Source of the DNA: Sambucus nigra
Lineage: Eukaryota > Streptophyta > Magnoliopsida > Dipsacales > Adoxaceae
Assembly (NCBI GenBank): GCA_949130495.1
Contig: OX422213.1
Location: 52,710,284-52,774,283, forward strand
DNA: 64,000 nucleotides
Direction: 5' to 3'
A program made the position numbers and the translations under genes. Each line of letters starts with the position of its first letter. Position 1 is the first letter of the stretch. The notes under the pieces were generated by a model that was not told where the DNA came from, searched no databases, and saw nothing but the letters and a program-made list of their open reading frames with translations. Shown piece by piece: positions 23,410-35,399 of this stretch.

Positions 23410-23991
23410 TCATTTCTTCTCAAGAAAAGTGTCCCGACTTTTCAAATCACGAATACGTGTATCTAACGAAGGCCCCACGCTTACATGAGCAAAGAATTTG
23501 TCCCCATCTGCTAGCTGTAATTCCACTCCCATCAATCTCAAGTTCATAATGTGATCAACTCTAGCACATCGAATCCAAGATAACCTGCCCAAAGCCTTTC
23601 TACTCAGAGCATCTACAACTACATTTTCCTTCCCTAGATTGTAGTGAATTGTAAAATCATAATCTTTAATTAACTCCATCCACTGCCTCTCCCTCAAATT
23701 CAACTCCTTTTGAGTAAATAAAAACTTAAGACACTGATGGTCAGTAAAAATTTCACATACTTCACCATATAAATAATGACGCCATAATTTCAGAGCAAAC
23801 ACAATATCAATAAGTTCCAAATCATGTGTACGACAATTACGTTCATGTGTACGCAACTGCCTCGAAGCATAAGTAATAACCTTGCCATGCTGCATAAAAA
23901 TACAACCCAACCCCTCATGTGAAGCATCGGTATAAATAACAAAACCATCTGCACCATGTGGAATAGTAAGAACAAGCAACCTCTTTTTCAA
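23410..23991 (-). pseudogene. RNase H domain of gypsy pol
   Basis: RNase H removes RNA from the RNA-DNA hybrid. An open stretch of 193 codons shows [60 protein letters not shown] and [18 protein letters not shown]. The catalytic acidic residues of the TDAS, HDLEL and ALSRK contexts are kept. It is the best preserved part of this element's pol. It is separated from the reverse transcriptase upstream by stops near 24030-24090. Confidence 0.88.
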
Positions 23992-24029
23992 TTCTTCAAA
24001 ACTATTTTCACAATTAGAATTCCATTCAA

Positions 24030-24950
24030 ACTAAACATCCTTCTGGATTAATTTAGTCATTGACAAGGCAATTGAAAAAAAATCCATGTATAAACTTTCT
24101 ATAATACCCGACCAAACTTAGAAAACTCCTCACCTCAGTCATATTATTGGGCCTCTCCTATTTTACAATAACTTCCACCTTTTTAGGATCAACACATATA
24201 CCATCCCCAGAAATAACATGGCCCAAAACTGCAACTTGTGATAGACAGAATTCACATTTGTTAAACTTAGCATACAATTGTCTATCTTTCAACACATTCA
24301 AAACAGTTCTGAGATGCTTTTCATGTTCAACCACATCACGTGAGTAGATCAGAATATCATCAATAAAAACTCTCACAAACGAATCACAAAAGGATGCACT
24401 ACCCGGTTCAAAAGATCCATAAATATAGCTGGAGCATTAGTCACTCCAAAAGGCATCACAAGAAATTCAAAATGACCATACCGAGTCCAAAAATTAGTTT
24501 TAGAAATATCACTCTCCTTGATCCTCAACTGAGGATAACTGGGTCGCAAGTCTATTTTTGAAAACACTTTACCACCCTCAACCGACCAAACAAATCATCT
24601 ATATGAGGTAAAGGATATTTTTTCTTAACTATAGCTTTATTCAGTTTCTTACAATCATACACAAACACATAGTACCATCTTTCTTTTTCATAAACAAAAC
24701 TGGTGCACCCTGTGGAGATACACTAGATTGTATAAACCCCCTATCAAGTAAATGTTGCAACTGAACCATGAGTTCTTTCAACACAATAGGTACCATTATA
24801 TATGGTGCCATAAAAATAGGGTCTGTCCCCGGTGCTAATTCAATACTAAATTCAACTTCTCTTTCTGAAGGTAACTAGGGCAACTGACTAGGAAACACCT
24901 CTGGGAAATCCCGCATAATAGGAATAACAACTAATTGTAAGCCCCCCTTC
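24030..24950 (-). pseudogene. Reverse transcriptase domain of gypsy pol
   Basis: Minus-strand frames show [55 protein letters not shown] (24567-24373), then the catalytic [20 protein letters not shown] and [39 protein letters not shown] (24376-24158). The two catalytic Asp of the IDD motif are intact. Upstream, ...[12 protein letters not shown] and [13 protein letters not shown] can be picked out with stops and shifts (24730-24590). The break between 24376 and 24373 is a one-frame shift. Not functional as it stands. Confidence 0.88.
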
Positions 24951-24997
24951 TTAGTGTCAAGAACATATGCAATAAAACCCTCACAACCTTTACTTAA

Positions 24998-25598
24998 TTA
25001 TTTCCTTATCTGAATAGCAGAAATAATGCAACTAGGAACAATTTTCCTTTCCCCCACAAATTTAAATTCAGGCTCACCGGACATTTTAAAAATAACTTCT
25101 TTACGAAAATAATCCATGGAGGCATGGTATTTGGATAACCAATCCATTCCCAAAATTATGTCAAAATCATAGATACCCCATGGAAGTAAGTATATAACTA
25201 TATTTCTAACCCCCACAGTGAAAACACAATCACGAAAAACATATTCAACTACAATCATATCCCCCATCGACATAGAAATACCCAACCCCACATCTAAACG
25301 AGTACACGGTCTATTAAGATATATAGCAAAATGCATAGGACACAAAAGAATGTGTGGAACTAGGATCAATCAAAACATAAGCAATTCTATTTGTAAAAGA
25401 AAGTGTACATGTCACCGCATCCAGAGTAACATGAACCTCTTTCATCATAAATACTCGTCCACCCACCCTGGAACCACTAGCTTGTCCTCTGCCCACACTC
25501 CTCGCTCCACTGCCTGGAGGTAACATTCTGCTTGTTGCTTCACTAGGTACTACTAGAGTCTTTGTCAACTGCGGACATTTTTTCTTAACATGCCCCAC
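24998..25598 (-). pseudogene. Retroviral-type aspartic protease, degenerate
   Basis: Protease cuts the Gag-Pol precursor. VTLDAVTCTLSFTNRIAYVL precedes IDPSSTHSFVS, the position of the D(S/T)G active site. Here the Gly/Thr context is altered, so activity is doubtful. The second frame continues with GISMSMGDMIVVEYVFRDC, YDFDIILGMDWLSKYHASMD, the flap-to-end region typical of this family. A frameshift near 25340 separates the two. Confidence 0.8.
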
Positions 25599-26690
25599 TT
25601 GATGACAATGATATCATTCCAATCCTTTATTTGGGACACTCGGATTGATAATGCCCTTGTTCTTTACCAAAAAAACATGTAACACCTCCTATTAGGGCCT
25701 CACCTCTTCCTAAATTTCTAACTTAACGCGGAGATCCTCCACCCGTGGTATCTCTACCAAATCTCCCCTAACCTCTACCTATATCTCCACCACCTCTTTG
25801 AAATTTATGAGGTTCCGCCTTAATACTTCCACCCTCACCTCCTTTAAACTGAGATGAGTCGAATCTACTTTTTTTGAAACCCTCCCTACTACCATCCCTT
25901 GATTCATTTGCCTTTCTGATATCGTGACTTTTTTCACCAGAGAAGAATAATCTTCTAACTCATAAGTAGCCACTCTATTTTGAATGGGCAAAATAAGCCA
26001 ATCTTGGAACTTACTACATTTGTCTTCTTCATCCTCCACATACTTAGCAGCAAATCTATATAAAGATATAAATTTAGCCTCATACTCCTTCATTGACATT
26101 TTCCCTTGGGTTAAATTTATAAATTCCCTCACCTTCTCCCTACTATAAACTTTAGAGAAATACTCAATATACAAGGCTTTAATAAATTCAGCCCAAGTAA
26201 TAACATCAGTACCTTCCATCCTGGGCACCAAATGGTTGCTGGCTTCCTACAAATATTTGGCCTCTCCTTTCAGTCTAAACACCGCTAAGTTCACTTTCTA
26301 GTTATCTAGAACTTTCATAACTATAAAGATAGTCTCTAGATCTCTGACCCATATCTCAGATTCTGTAGGTTCTACTGACCCTAAATATTCTGGAGGATTC
26401 AACTTCAAAAACTTTTCATGCACGGAATCTTTAGTTTCCTTCCTTGCCTCTTTCTCAATTTTGGGCACAGTTTTTAATTACAAATATCTAGTCTGCTGTC
26501 CTGCCATTTGTGCCACATTCCTTTCTTGTTGTTCTGCCATCCTCATCATTGCTTGCATCAGAATTTGCATCTTTGTAGGTTGTTCATGCTCTCTGGCCCT
26601 TACTGCACTACTCTGCTATATTTTAGTATCCTCTGTATGAGAAGCTACTCCCTCTTCTCTATGTTGTTCATTCCCAGGTTCCATCTGTAA
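25599..26690 (-). pseudogene. gag: gag of the chromodomain gypsy element
   Basis: Begins near 26683 with MEPGNEQHREEGVASHT. A Met- and Gln-rich stretch (MQILMQAMMRMAEQQERNVA) follows, then the Gag core: FLKLNPPEYLGSVEPTESEI, WVRDLETIF, FRLKGEAKY, and the open stretch 26231-25779 with ITWAEFIKALYIEYFSKVYS, KVREFINLTQGKMSMKEYEA, RFAAKYVEDEEDKCSKFQDW. A knuckle remnant CHQVGHVKKKCP at about 25600 has lost one of its Cys. Stops occur near 26620, 26480, 26300 and 26250. Confidence 0.85.
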
Positions 26691-26832
26691 TTATGTATCA
26701 TACAATAAAGTTCTAACAACCAACAGAAATAGTTCATAATATTACACTATTGGTTAATACATAAATAGTTCATAATTATCAAATGAACTCAATAACTTCC
26801 ATCTAACCATCACACACGTCCATAATTAATAA

Positions 26833-26851
26833 CCTAGATGCTCTATTACCA
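26833..26851 (-). other. Primer-binding site of the chromodomain gypsy element
   Basis: Minus strand TGGTAATAGAGCATCTAGG, 5 nt after the 5' LTR. It matches the initiator Met tRNA site TGGTATCAGAGC with two changes. Confidence 0.8.
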
Positions 26852-26856
26852 CTAAT

Positions 26857-28930
26857 TGTAACACCCCAAACCTAATTCCATTCAAATCATTTGATTTATA
26901 TTATAATTAAATCATAATCTTTAGTCCATTTGAAATGTAATTTAGCTATTAATATTTTCATGTGTAATGTACATAATGAACATAATACTATTATTTGTGC
27001 TATAACATAATCAACATCAGAGTCATGATTAGGTGGACATACAATATTATGAGTATCTATGATAAAATATTACAATCATCAACTCAACTCGTGCTAACTC
27101 AATATATACACAATGAGTGTAGTAAAATGCTTAGTGTGATAAGGAAAAAATCCCAATACTTAAACCCCAGCTCTTTCTAACAGTGCAACGCTCAAAATTT
27201 TGGATCATATGGTATCCTAGCTAGCAGCATACAAACTTGAAAATGTTAAATTATAAACTTTAAGCATTAAGCTTAGTGAGGTACTCTTACCCTGCAATGA
27301 GATAAAAGTTCTATATATCAAATTTGTCGATATAAAATCCAATAATCCTACCCGTTGATAATAACAAATCCCGGATCATAAGACCCAAGTAATTTTACCC
27401 ATTGCAATAATAAGTCTTCCATTGACAATAATAAGTGTTCTCATTAGCAACAATAAGTCTTCCCATTGGCAACAATAAGTCTACTCATGGGCAATAATAA
27501 GTGGGCCCATTGGAAATAATAAATCTGCCCATTGCAAATAATAAGTTTACCCATTGGCAATAATACGTCTTCCCATTGGCAATAATAAGTATTCTCTTTG
27601 AGCTATATTCATATCATCACATCATTCATATATATGTATATATGAAACAATCATAAGTATAGTCACCTTGGTAATTTAACAGGCGTTCCCTTTTCTTTTA
27701 TCTGGCACTTGTTCAACAAGTTCTTCTTCCCTTTCTATCATTCTTACAATATTAGTAACATCATAAGAATATCAACAATCCAATGACTAACTTAAACGTA
27801 ACTCAATTCATAAGCATCATACGATTCCATTCACATCACTTACCATAGATGAAGTTTCATCTAAATTCATGTCAAGATAGTTAACATATCCAAATCATAT
27901 ACTAAACATGCTTTCATTTATTATTGGTAATCAAATGATTATCATATTAGGTTTCCAATAAAACTAACGAAACATCATTTTAGCTTCCTAGAGCAAGTTA
28001 AGCCCATTTTATCAATACATAGCAAATCTGTCGTATAGGCTCATCCATCTTTGTGATACATTTCTATGTATTTTTACACAATATTAGGATATGTTATACA
28101 TATATGAGTCTATTTTCATCTCCAATTGGAATTACTTAATTCCAGTAAGTATACAAAAAGACAGAGAAGTTTGACTACACAAGGTTCCTAACCGAAGCAA
28201 TTTTAAGGGTTTACACGTTCAATTTTTGCGTAGTCTTGCATCTATTCATATATGTAAACCAAGGAATGAAAGTTCTATAAATAATCTATGATTGATACCA
28301 TTTCAATAAGTCATACAATAAAAATAACAAGATTTACATATAGAATTATCTTAAGGGCTTTTTTGTAATTTCCCACAGATTTTTATCCAAATTTTCTCCT
28401 CACTTCTTCTTCTTCGACTTCCCACTTCGCTTCCTCTCAAGATAAACTCTTTAATGGCTGAGTTTTGGCTGAAGGAGGAGGTAATATAAAGGGTGTAAAG
28501 TCGGCCAAACTCACCTCCTTCTTTAACTAATCAAAATCCACCATTTGATATACTAATAAGACCAAATATCAGTTAACGAATGGACAAATTTGCCCTTCCT
28601 TCGTAATTCTAGCATAACTTCTTGCTCGGACCTACGTTTAACACACCATTTGTTGTGTTACAAACCTAACTCATATATCTACAGCTATCTAGTTTTTATC
28701 TTAAATCAATTGTTATTTATAAGGGTCAAAACTAGTCTCCAACCTGAATATTCCAACGAAACTTCAAAATTTTGTATTTGTAACTAATTCGATATTTCAT
28801 GCTTTGTGAAGGTAGGATTAGACTAAACACAATAACTTAAAATCATATATATTATTAAAACATTACTCATATGACATAAGCTAAGCATGATTTAAGCATC
28901 ATTAATCATAATGATATTCGGGTTGTCACA
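26857..28930 (-). repeat. 5' LTR of the chromodomain gypsy element
   Basis: 2074 bp, TGTAACACCCC..GGGTTGTCACA on the plus strand. It is collinear with 19699-21998 but lacks about 230 bp near 28050-28070 that the partner has (20900-21130). It carries the same 22-bp CCAAT array at about 27385-27600, less regular than the other, with TATAAAATCC at 27331-27340. Confidence 0.88.
27331..27605 (-). promoter_or_regulatory. CCAAT-unit array and TATA box of the gypsy 5' LTR
   Basis: About ten units of the CCCATTGGCAATAATAAGTC type, with several single-base deletions and changes, followed on the minus strand by GGATTTTATA at 27331-27340. This is the copy that would have driven transcription. Confidence 0.55.
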
Positions 28931-29744
28931 TAATTTATTATATTTGTCCCATATAGCATGAACATATAAGTTGTCCTGATTTGGTTTACTGGCATCTGGC
29001 CATCCTTTTTCCTTCTCACCCATTCAATCTTTAAATACTCATATGATTTAGATCCCAGACTCTGGATATCAATTTTTCGCCCTATTTTGTTTGTTTCTCT
29101 CCCTTTGGACTGCTTATTCTCCTTCGTCTCATTCTTCAAAAAATTATCCCACTGTTCCACCGACATTTCAACATTGGGAGGCATTCTATTTTTCAAAGAA
29201 AAAATATCGCAGCTCTTTGCCTCCTCCGGGAAATGTCTCTTTCGAAAGTTTCTGTTATATGTTCTCGACTATTCAACAACCTGAGAAAGAACCTTACTCT
29301 TGGAATGGTCGGGAAATGAGAAACTCTTACAGAGGTGATCATATATGTCATTTTTCATGGCTTGATCAACAAGGTTCTGGTTGTTTGGTCCAATGACTCC
29401 CACATTCATTTTTCCCAGCGATAAACATTAGGCTTTAAAGTTCAGCACGTCATTACTACACCCGTTGGGATAGTCCCAACAAGGGAGAACCTAATGGCAT
29501 TCTTTTCATTTGAGAGGGAGGTGTCGAGAGCGCTGGATGGGGGCATTGGAGCAATGAGAGTACTGGATGGGGGCGTTGAAGCACTTGGAGTTGGACTTGG
29601 TGTGGAGTGAACCAATGGTGGTGTTTTGAATTGCTCAGCCATTAGTGTTGAGAATCCGGGTTGCACACGAAATGAGGAACCTCGTTGGGGTGTCACCTCG
29701 CCACTTGGTACATTTTGATAGTTTCCTCCCGACATTATCCGCAA
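28931..29744 (-). pseudogene. Transposase_24-like CACTA gene, N-terminal half (right of gypsy insertion)
   Basis: This gene type (plant Ptta/En/Spm Transposase_24 family; TNPA-like DNA-binding partner) is seen on the minus strand as MSGGNYQNVPSGEVTPQRGS with a Pro/Ser-rich stretch (TPSPTPSASTPPSSTLIAPM), KMNVGVIGPNNQNLVDQAMK, HLCKSFSFPDHSKSKVLSQV, stop, then MPPNVEMSVEQWDNFLKNET and SKSYEYLKIEWVRRKKDG. The W..FL..E block matches LAQWQKFIDNEIKDRQLASR in the intact CACTA gene at 57.8 kb. It ends exactly at the gypsy LTR. Frame breaks and stops show it was dead or died after insertion. Confidence 0.65.
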
Positions 29745-31140
29745 AAATGAAAAATCATAAGAGGCTAAATAATTATAATAATATGAAATTACAACTAATT
29801 AATCAAGATTATGACTATATATATATATATACACACACACAAACCTTTTCAGAGTAAGACTTTAGAATATGTTCAATGTGTCTGATCTCCATCCATTCAA
29901 TACTAGTTCTTCAAAACCTATGAATTTTTTCATGTGGCCAAATAGGAAGAAGGGTATCCATGATTGATGTGTAGATATCCATGACATAAACTAGGAATCC
30001 CGTCTTTTTTAAGTAGTTGGCAAGATTCAATTTTACATGCATATGGCATGAGACATCATAATTTATGGCAATACTCTCTGTACGCAATTGTATCCATAAT
30101 GGGTGGATGTTTTATTCCTTCTCGAACAACATAATCAAGGTCAGGGCTACGTCGAGATTATATGTGTGAAATATATTTTGTATAGCGTCATCCTAACTTT
30201 CTTATAAGGAAAATAGATTACAATCGAACAGGTACTCTTATTGAAGATCAACTCCACGAATTACAAGGTAGTTAAATTGTTCATTTTTTTTATTTCGACA
30301 CCTATAAATGGAAGTACCCTCTATATGACGCACACTAATAAAAGAGAGATATGTGCGTTCCAATTGCAACCTCTCGCACTCTTTTTTCCATTAATTGTCA
30401 CCGTGCCTCATTTATTCCTGAGAAGAGTATATGAGGGCATGAATATGAGTCCTACAATTAAGGGCTCTAATTAATTAATAACTATTAATTCAAAGATATG
30501 AGGTATAAAGGTATAATAATTTGATTAAGATTTTGATTCATCACTACCCTTCTCTTAACCCATTGTATTTTGGATCTGACCGATATGAAATCCAAACAAC
30601 GACCCGCCATAAGCATTAAGACACATTTTGTCAGGATTTATTATGAGAGAGTTTAAAAGTATATGTGTATTATCAATCCTAGAAATCCAACATAATATCC
30701 AATAACCAAACCAACAACTAATAATTATCCCGTACTCCTTCTATCATCTACGTGATAAAACACATACCCTTAATCACAATATCTCACTATAGTATTGTCA
30801 TTTCTCATTGAACATATACATTAAGATTAAGGTTTCAATTTTATACATTATAAATACATAAAAGACAAAGTTATTAATATGCACACATGTTTGGGATTCA
30901 TATTTCAAGTAAATAATTAAAGAATTGCTAAAATTTGTTGATAATTTATATGTTTAGCATTGCTAAAAGAATTAAATATTTGCTAGTGGAATTGCTAATG
31001 GACTAACCAACTTCACCAATAATATACCTAAAAAACTGTCATATCATGTTAACTAATGTATCTATTTAACACTGTAAAACGAAAATAAGAGAAGAAAAAT
31101 TATTTGGTAACCTACAAAATAAAATTTCCTAAATACCCAA
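29745..31140. other. AT-rich stretch of the older CACTA, no gene recognised
   Basis: Upstream of the Transposase_24 half. (TA)n plus CA repeats lie at 29817-29841. Minus-strand frames at 30200-29870 give coding-looking scraps (VALTLIMLFEKE, LNLANYLKKTGFLVYVMDIY) with stops that I cannot assign. The rest is AT-rich with nothing recognisable. Confidence 0.4.
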
Positions 31141-31470
31141 GTTTAAACCTATATCTAGTTTCAAAAAAATCAAATACACACATATATCTAGTTTGAAACA
31201 AAATAAATCAAATACACACACACATATACCCAAAATAAAATTTTCTAAATACCCAATATCCTATATCTAGTTTACAACGGATCAAATACACACACAAAGA
31301 CACACATAAATACATTCATACGCAAACACACACACACACACACACACAGTACACACACATAGTACACACACAATACACATATATACAGAGAAATACACAC
31401 AATATACACACATACAAATAGAAATACACACATACACATAGAAATACACATATATACAAATGCACCAAAT
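31141..31470. repeat. CA/TACACA microsatellite region
   Basis: Imperfect (CA)n with ATACACA, AGTACACA and TACAAATAGAAA variants. The intact CACTA at 58.6-60.1 kb carries CA-rich sequence at the equivalent place upstream of its gene. Confidence 0.85.
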
Positions 31471-31639
31471 ACCCTAATACAAAATATTAGGGGTTAAGTG
31501 TTACCTTTGAGATTGAGATTGAGATTGAAAATGAAAACTGTTGGAAATCGCCGAAATCGCCAAAATCGTCGGAGAGAGGGAAATGTTTAAGGGCATGGAA
31601 ATTTTCAAGTGAAAAATGAAACTGATTACCGATTTTAAA

Positions 31640-32095
31640 TATAAAGGCACTGGTCACGGCTCTGGGTTGTGTGTAAGCAGCTGTGGCCAGGATGTTGTTA
31701 TAGAGATGGTCACTGCATCAGTCCATGACCAATGCGCATGACTAATTTAGAACGGTCACAACCCAAAGCCATGACCCTACTGTGTGTATTATGGCCATAG
31801 TCACGGATCTAGTCAGATATTTGGTCAGTGACCCATCCGTGATAATACTTGGAGGGAAATTTGGTGCAAATTTGGTGCCATGATGGTCACGCCATGGTCA
31901 CGACTATGGTCCGTGATCCACAGTGGTCAAGGATTTTGTTCATGACTATATCCAAGAGCATCAATTACCGTACTCGGTCATGGAGCTAGTCACGCTAAAG
32001 GTTAATATGGTCTCGGCTTTGGGCCATGACGAGATGGTAATGGACAAAATATGTTACCCCCAGGTCGTGACCAATCATAGGATTTGGGGTTGTTC
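31640..32095 (-). repeat. Subterminal GGTCACGG/CCGTGACC repeats and possible terminus of the older CACTA
   Basis: At least a dozen copies of GGTCACGG, GGTCATG, AGTCACGG and their complements (CATGACC, CCGTGA) occur in both orientations over 450 bp. The family of motifs matches the subterminal palindromes of the intact CACTA. TTTGGGGTTGTT at 32083-32094 would be the decayed terminal inverted repeat. No target duplication can be checked because the other end is lost. Confidence 0.55.
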
Positions 32096-32159
32096 TCTCT
32101 TTGTTAACCTATTGTCCCGTTGATTCATCCTTACCTCAGCTCAGGTTTTTGGTAATACT

Positions 32160-33300
32160 TCACCTCGACTATTTTTTTTTTGTTGTGTTTGGATTATTTT
32201 TGGCATAAAGCTCGTATAAATCTTTCAGATCCGGTATAATATGGGTATGAAATTTATTATTATAAGTGTTTGAATCTTTATAGAGCTTTATATTTATGGT
32301 ATAAATCATTTTCCTAGGTAATTGACATTTGCAATTCAAGTTCCTTTTAACATCAAAGTTGAAACATGTTAACTTTGAAGATCTGAGGATAATATTTTTA
32401 TTATTGCCCACTAGAATCTAGGTCTTGTTTGTCTTGTCCTAGATCACATAAGATATGGTGTAACCCATTACATTTGCACGCCTACTAGATCATTCATGAG
32501 TCCTCTATTTGAATCATTCTCAACGTTCTTATCATCATGCTCGCATCATCTTCAATGTGTGTCACGTTCATCTTCAACAGCTCTCCATAACTCCACTACT
32601 TTATGGTATTAATTTATTTGGAGTTCTTAGTTTTTCGTAATTATATCTAGGAGAGTTTTAACTTGATTTTATTTTAAATCAAAAGAAGGTTGGATTTTTA
32701 AATAAAAATGATTTTAGTTTACATTTAATCAAACGGCTAACCATTATCGGTCAAACGACATTGCCATGTCATTCGATAGGGTCATTTGAAGTGTTTCTTC
32801 TGATATGGATCAAACGAACCCGTACTATTTTGGTTTTAATCAAGTCATTTGATGGTCGCTTGAAGGGACTTCTAAAGAGGTCTTGATCTCATTCGAATGA
32901 CCTCCAGGTCTCGTTCGAATGACGTAGCACCGCCTCAATTTTCATGTTTGCTTATTTAAACCTGCTTCATATAGGTTTTTCGTAAGACTTTATAACTCCT
33001 CCTGCATACATGCCGTACTTCAAGTCTTCCCAATTTAAAGATAAAAACACTTTTGATTCACACAAACATACCATATTGTATTTGTGAATCGCTGAGAAAC
33101 CCTCATAGACATATATTCCTATCTTTGAGTGATACTTGTGGAGAAGCTATCTCCATTACCATTCTTGGAGTTCTCATGGGAACTCTTGCTAAAGAAGATG
33201 AACTAAAGCCTGCGGAATATTCGTCTGTCGCTATTTGTATTTCTCTATTGTTGTAAGTTGCGATTTGCACATATAGTGATATAAGAATTAGTTTTGGACT
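32160..33300 (+). mobile_element. SIRE-type copia LTR remnant
   Basis: Similar to the reverse complement of the CD LTRs: GTGGAGAAGCTATCTCCAT at about 33137 against GTGGAGAAAGCATCTCCAT, and GCCTGCGGAATATTCGTCTG against GCCTGGAGGGTATTTCGCTG, in the same order and spacing. It also has the TCGTTCGAATGAC palindrome cluster followed by a TATA region. Edges are uncertain: a candidate start is TGTTGTGTTTGG near 32180, and the 3' end is not defined. There is no partner LTR, so it may be a solo LTR. Confidence 0.55.
32726..32977 (+). promoter_or_regulatory. TCGTTCGAATGA palindrome cluster and TATA box
   Basis: Nine partial copies. Centres at 32730.5, 32752.5, 32774.5 (22, 22), then irregular, then CTCATTCGAATGACC (32894.5) and TCTCGTTCGAATGAC (32916.5), again 22 bp apart. 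TTATTTAAAC (32952-32961) and CATATAGG (32968-32975) follow. Confidence 0.5.
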
Positions 33301-33944
33301 GCGTGGATTTTTTTTTGAATTTGGAATTCTTGAATGTTTAGTTGAATGCTATATTGATTTACTGCTTTCAATCACTTAGTTGCATTAACTAGGGTTTAAG
33401 TTGACATTTAATTAAATAAGTTTGACCATTGAACAGTAGCGCACTCTTAGAAGAAAATTTCCAGTGAGTACTCCATTGGAAATTTAGATTTGATGAAAAT
33501 GGAAAAAAATGAATATGGCAAATGATGTTAGTGGTACTCTAGAACAAAAATTATATGTATCAATTGAAACACCTTGTCTTTAGTTCACTTAGACTCTTAT
33601 ATCAATGGCAAATAAACTACTATTTCATCTCATTCATATTTTCCACTCTCCAATTTGATACTCTGTTTTATTTAGTTGCCTTAGACTCTTAGTATTTGTA
33701 ATCAGTTAACTTACGTTCTAATTATTGTTCGAATTTTCTCCAAACAATATTAGTTTGTTTGAGAGTTTTATTATGTTTTAAAATCAGTAGGAGTATATTT
33801 ATTTGTTTTATAATATTCATAAATAATCCTTACAATTATTAAATTGTATTATCCTATTTTTCCTATTGAATGAATAAGCCTCAATATATTAAATTATTGG
33901 TTGGTGACTAAAGTTCTCTATTTTGGTATTGTTAATTCATAGAA

Positions 33945-34945
33945 GTCGTGGATGGATGAGAACAATACTAATGATGCAACTGTGACTAGCATGCCTTGCA
34001 GTGAAGCAACTCAAAAAAGCCCCAAATTAGGTATGAAACAAATAAAAGATAAGGTAGTTCTGAAGTTTGGACCCATATGAATAGAATATGTTAGAAGGAA
34101 TATTTACCGACATTTTTATAATATTTATTTCATCTTATAAAACATATATTCGGTTCTCATTACATTAAATCACGTCTAATTCTTATTTTAATGAATTAAG
34201 TTCAACTAAGGAGCTTATTTTATATTATATGGATAGTGATGATCCTTTTTTTCGTGATATGTCTTGAAAAATGAATGAAAAATTTGACAAGTACGGTGAT
34301 ATTTTGTCGATAAACTTATTCTAATTGTTTCACTCGTCTTAGATACTAGCCATAAATGAAATTTTTGGAGTATTGGTATGCTGATTTTTATGCCAAAGAT
34401 CGCAGGCTTTCACACATGGGAAAGCAAGATAAATTGTTTGATTTTATTGATCATTTTAATAAAGTGATGTCACAACTATATTATTATTAGAAATTGCAAT
34501 ATGATAATTTTTTGGATCTAGATGGAAATAAGATCACCTTGGGAGATGAGGATGTTATGGCCAATCTTGTTGGAAATGTTGAAAAGCATGCTTTGAAAAA
34601 AAACATTTTTAAGTATTTGAAAGGAAGGAAATGTCGAATTGATGAGGGATTTGAATTGGTATCTATAAGATGGTATATAGTGTCTTGATTATTCTAATTT
34701 TAATGTTTTAGCTTGCTGGGAAGGAAAAGTTCCAACTTATTATGCATTCGCAATGATGGAATGTGACATATTAGTTATTCCTTTAACATCGGTCGCTTCC
34801 AAGTGTGCATTTAATAAGAGTACTTGATCACTTTTGAAGCTCTTTGATACCAAGAACCATGGAGTGTTTAGTTTGTACCCAAGATTCATATGATATTGAA
34901 GATTCATATGAGACGCTTGAGGAGATTGAGGAATGTACATGTATG
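33945..34945 (+). pseudogene. hAT-family transposase, degenerate and internally deleted
   Basis: Plus-strand scraps in order: SEVWTHMNRIC (34055-34090, compatible with the start of a BED zinc finger), MNEKFDKYGDILSI (about 34270-34310, the DUF4413-like segment), KYLKGRKCRIDEGFELVSIR (34610-34670), then ACWEGKVPTYYAFAMMECDI and LVIPLTSVASKCAFNKS (34710-34825), the hAT C-terminal dimerisation region, where families usually read PVLSKMARDILAIPVSTVAS. Several stops and frame changes are present, and the central catalytic region is largely missing. Terminal inverted repeats and the 8-bp target duplication were not found. Confidence 0.65.
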
Positions 34946-35399
34946 TTGTAAATTTTAATTATCTACTTTATATAAATCTATTATCATTTACTTCATACAT
35001 ATAAGAAATCTGAATTACTATTATGTTTTTATAGGTGTTATTAATAAGTCGCAGTATAAGAGAAATGACATTTTGTGGCAATAGTTTTTGCCACTAATCC
35101 TTAAAATCTTGCAACTGAAACTTTTAGTGGATTTTTACCCACTACTATACAACTAAGAGTCCGCTGTTGATTACTTTCATTAAAATTCTTAACTTTTTCC
35201 ACCAAATATAGAACTTTTAGTGGCTAACAAATGATTCAAGCACCAGTAATAACAATAACAATTTATCGCCCTCAGCAGCTCCCAATGTTGATTCCACGAT
35301 AAATAACGGCACTTATAGCACCACACCCACATAAAAACATCCATAAATTCAGTATTACCGGGTGTATCAGATTTCACAACCTCAGCAGGAGGGTCAGGG
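34946..35399. other. AT-rich spacer, nothing recognised
   Basis: No domain or repeat landmark seen. The junction between hAT sequence and the gypsy pseudogene lies somewhere here. Confidence 0.4.

Larger units (their letters stand above)
19699..28930 (-). mobile_element. Chromodomain Ty3/gypsy retrotransposon, near full length, 9.2 kb
   Basis: LTRs 19699-21998 and 26857-28930 enclose, in minus-strand order, a primer-binding site, gag, protease, reverse transcriptase, RNase H, integrase, chromodomain-like tail and polypurine tract. This is the order of chromoviruses, and the chromodomain and GKLSPRYIGPY motif point to the Tekay/Del side of that group. A short AATT-containing duplication flanks it (GAATT at 19694, TAATT at 28931). 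It inserted into the Transposase_24 gene of the older CACTA. LTRs differ by many substitutions and by length (2300 versus 2074 bp), and all coding regions have stops, so it is inactive. Confidence 0.92.
17713..32095 (-). mobile_element. Degenerate CACTA (En/Spm) element, interrupted by a gypsy insertion
   Basis: Minus-strand order is: possible terminus TTTGGGGTTGTT at 32083-32094 (compare TTTGGTGTAGTG of the intact CACTA at 60487-60498), a subterminal zone rich in GGTCACGG/CCGTGACC (31640-32080), CA microsatellite, Transposase_24-like gene (29744 to 28931, then after the gypsy insertion 19698 to about 19020), and a TNP2 N-terminal fragment (18660 to 17870). The left end is missing, lost at the satellite boundary near 17713. 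Without the insertion it would be about 5.1 kb. Layout and subterminal motifs suggest it is related to the 56-60 kb element, which lacks TNP2. Confidence 0.7.

Noticed and set aside
28050..28070. Independent insertion in one gypsy LTR where the other is longer by about 230 bp
   Set aside because: The extra segment (20900-21130) has no TE ends or target duplication. A deletion in the shorter LTR is simpler.
33945..34945. A functional host gene of the hAT-derived (domesticated) type
   Set aside because: Stops, frame changes and loss of the central region make a working protein unlikely.
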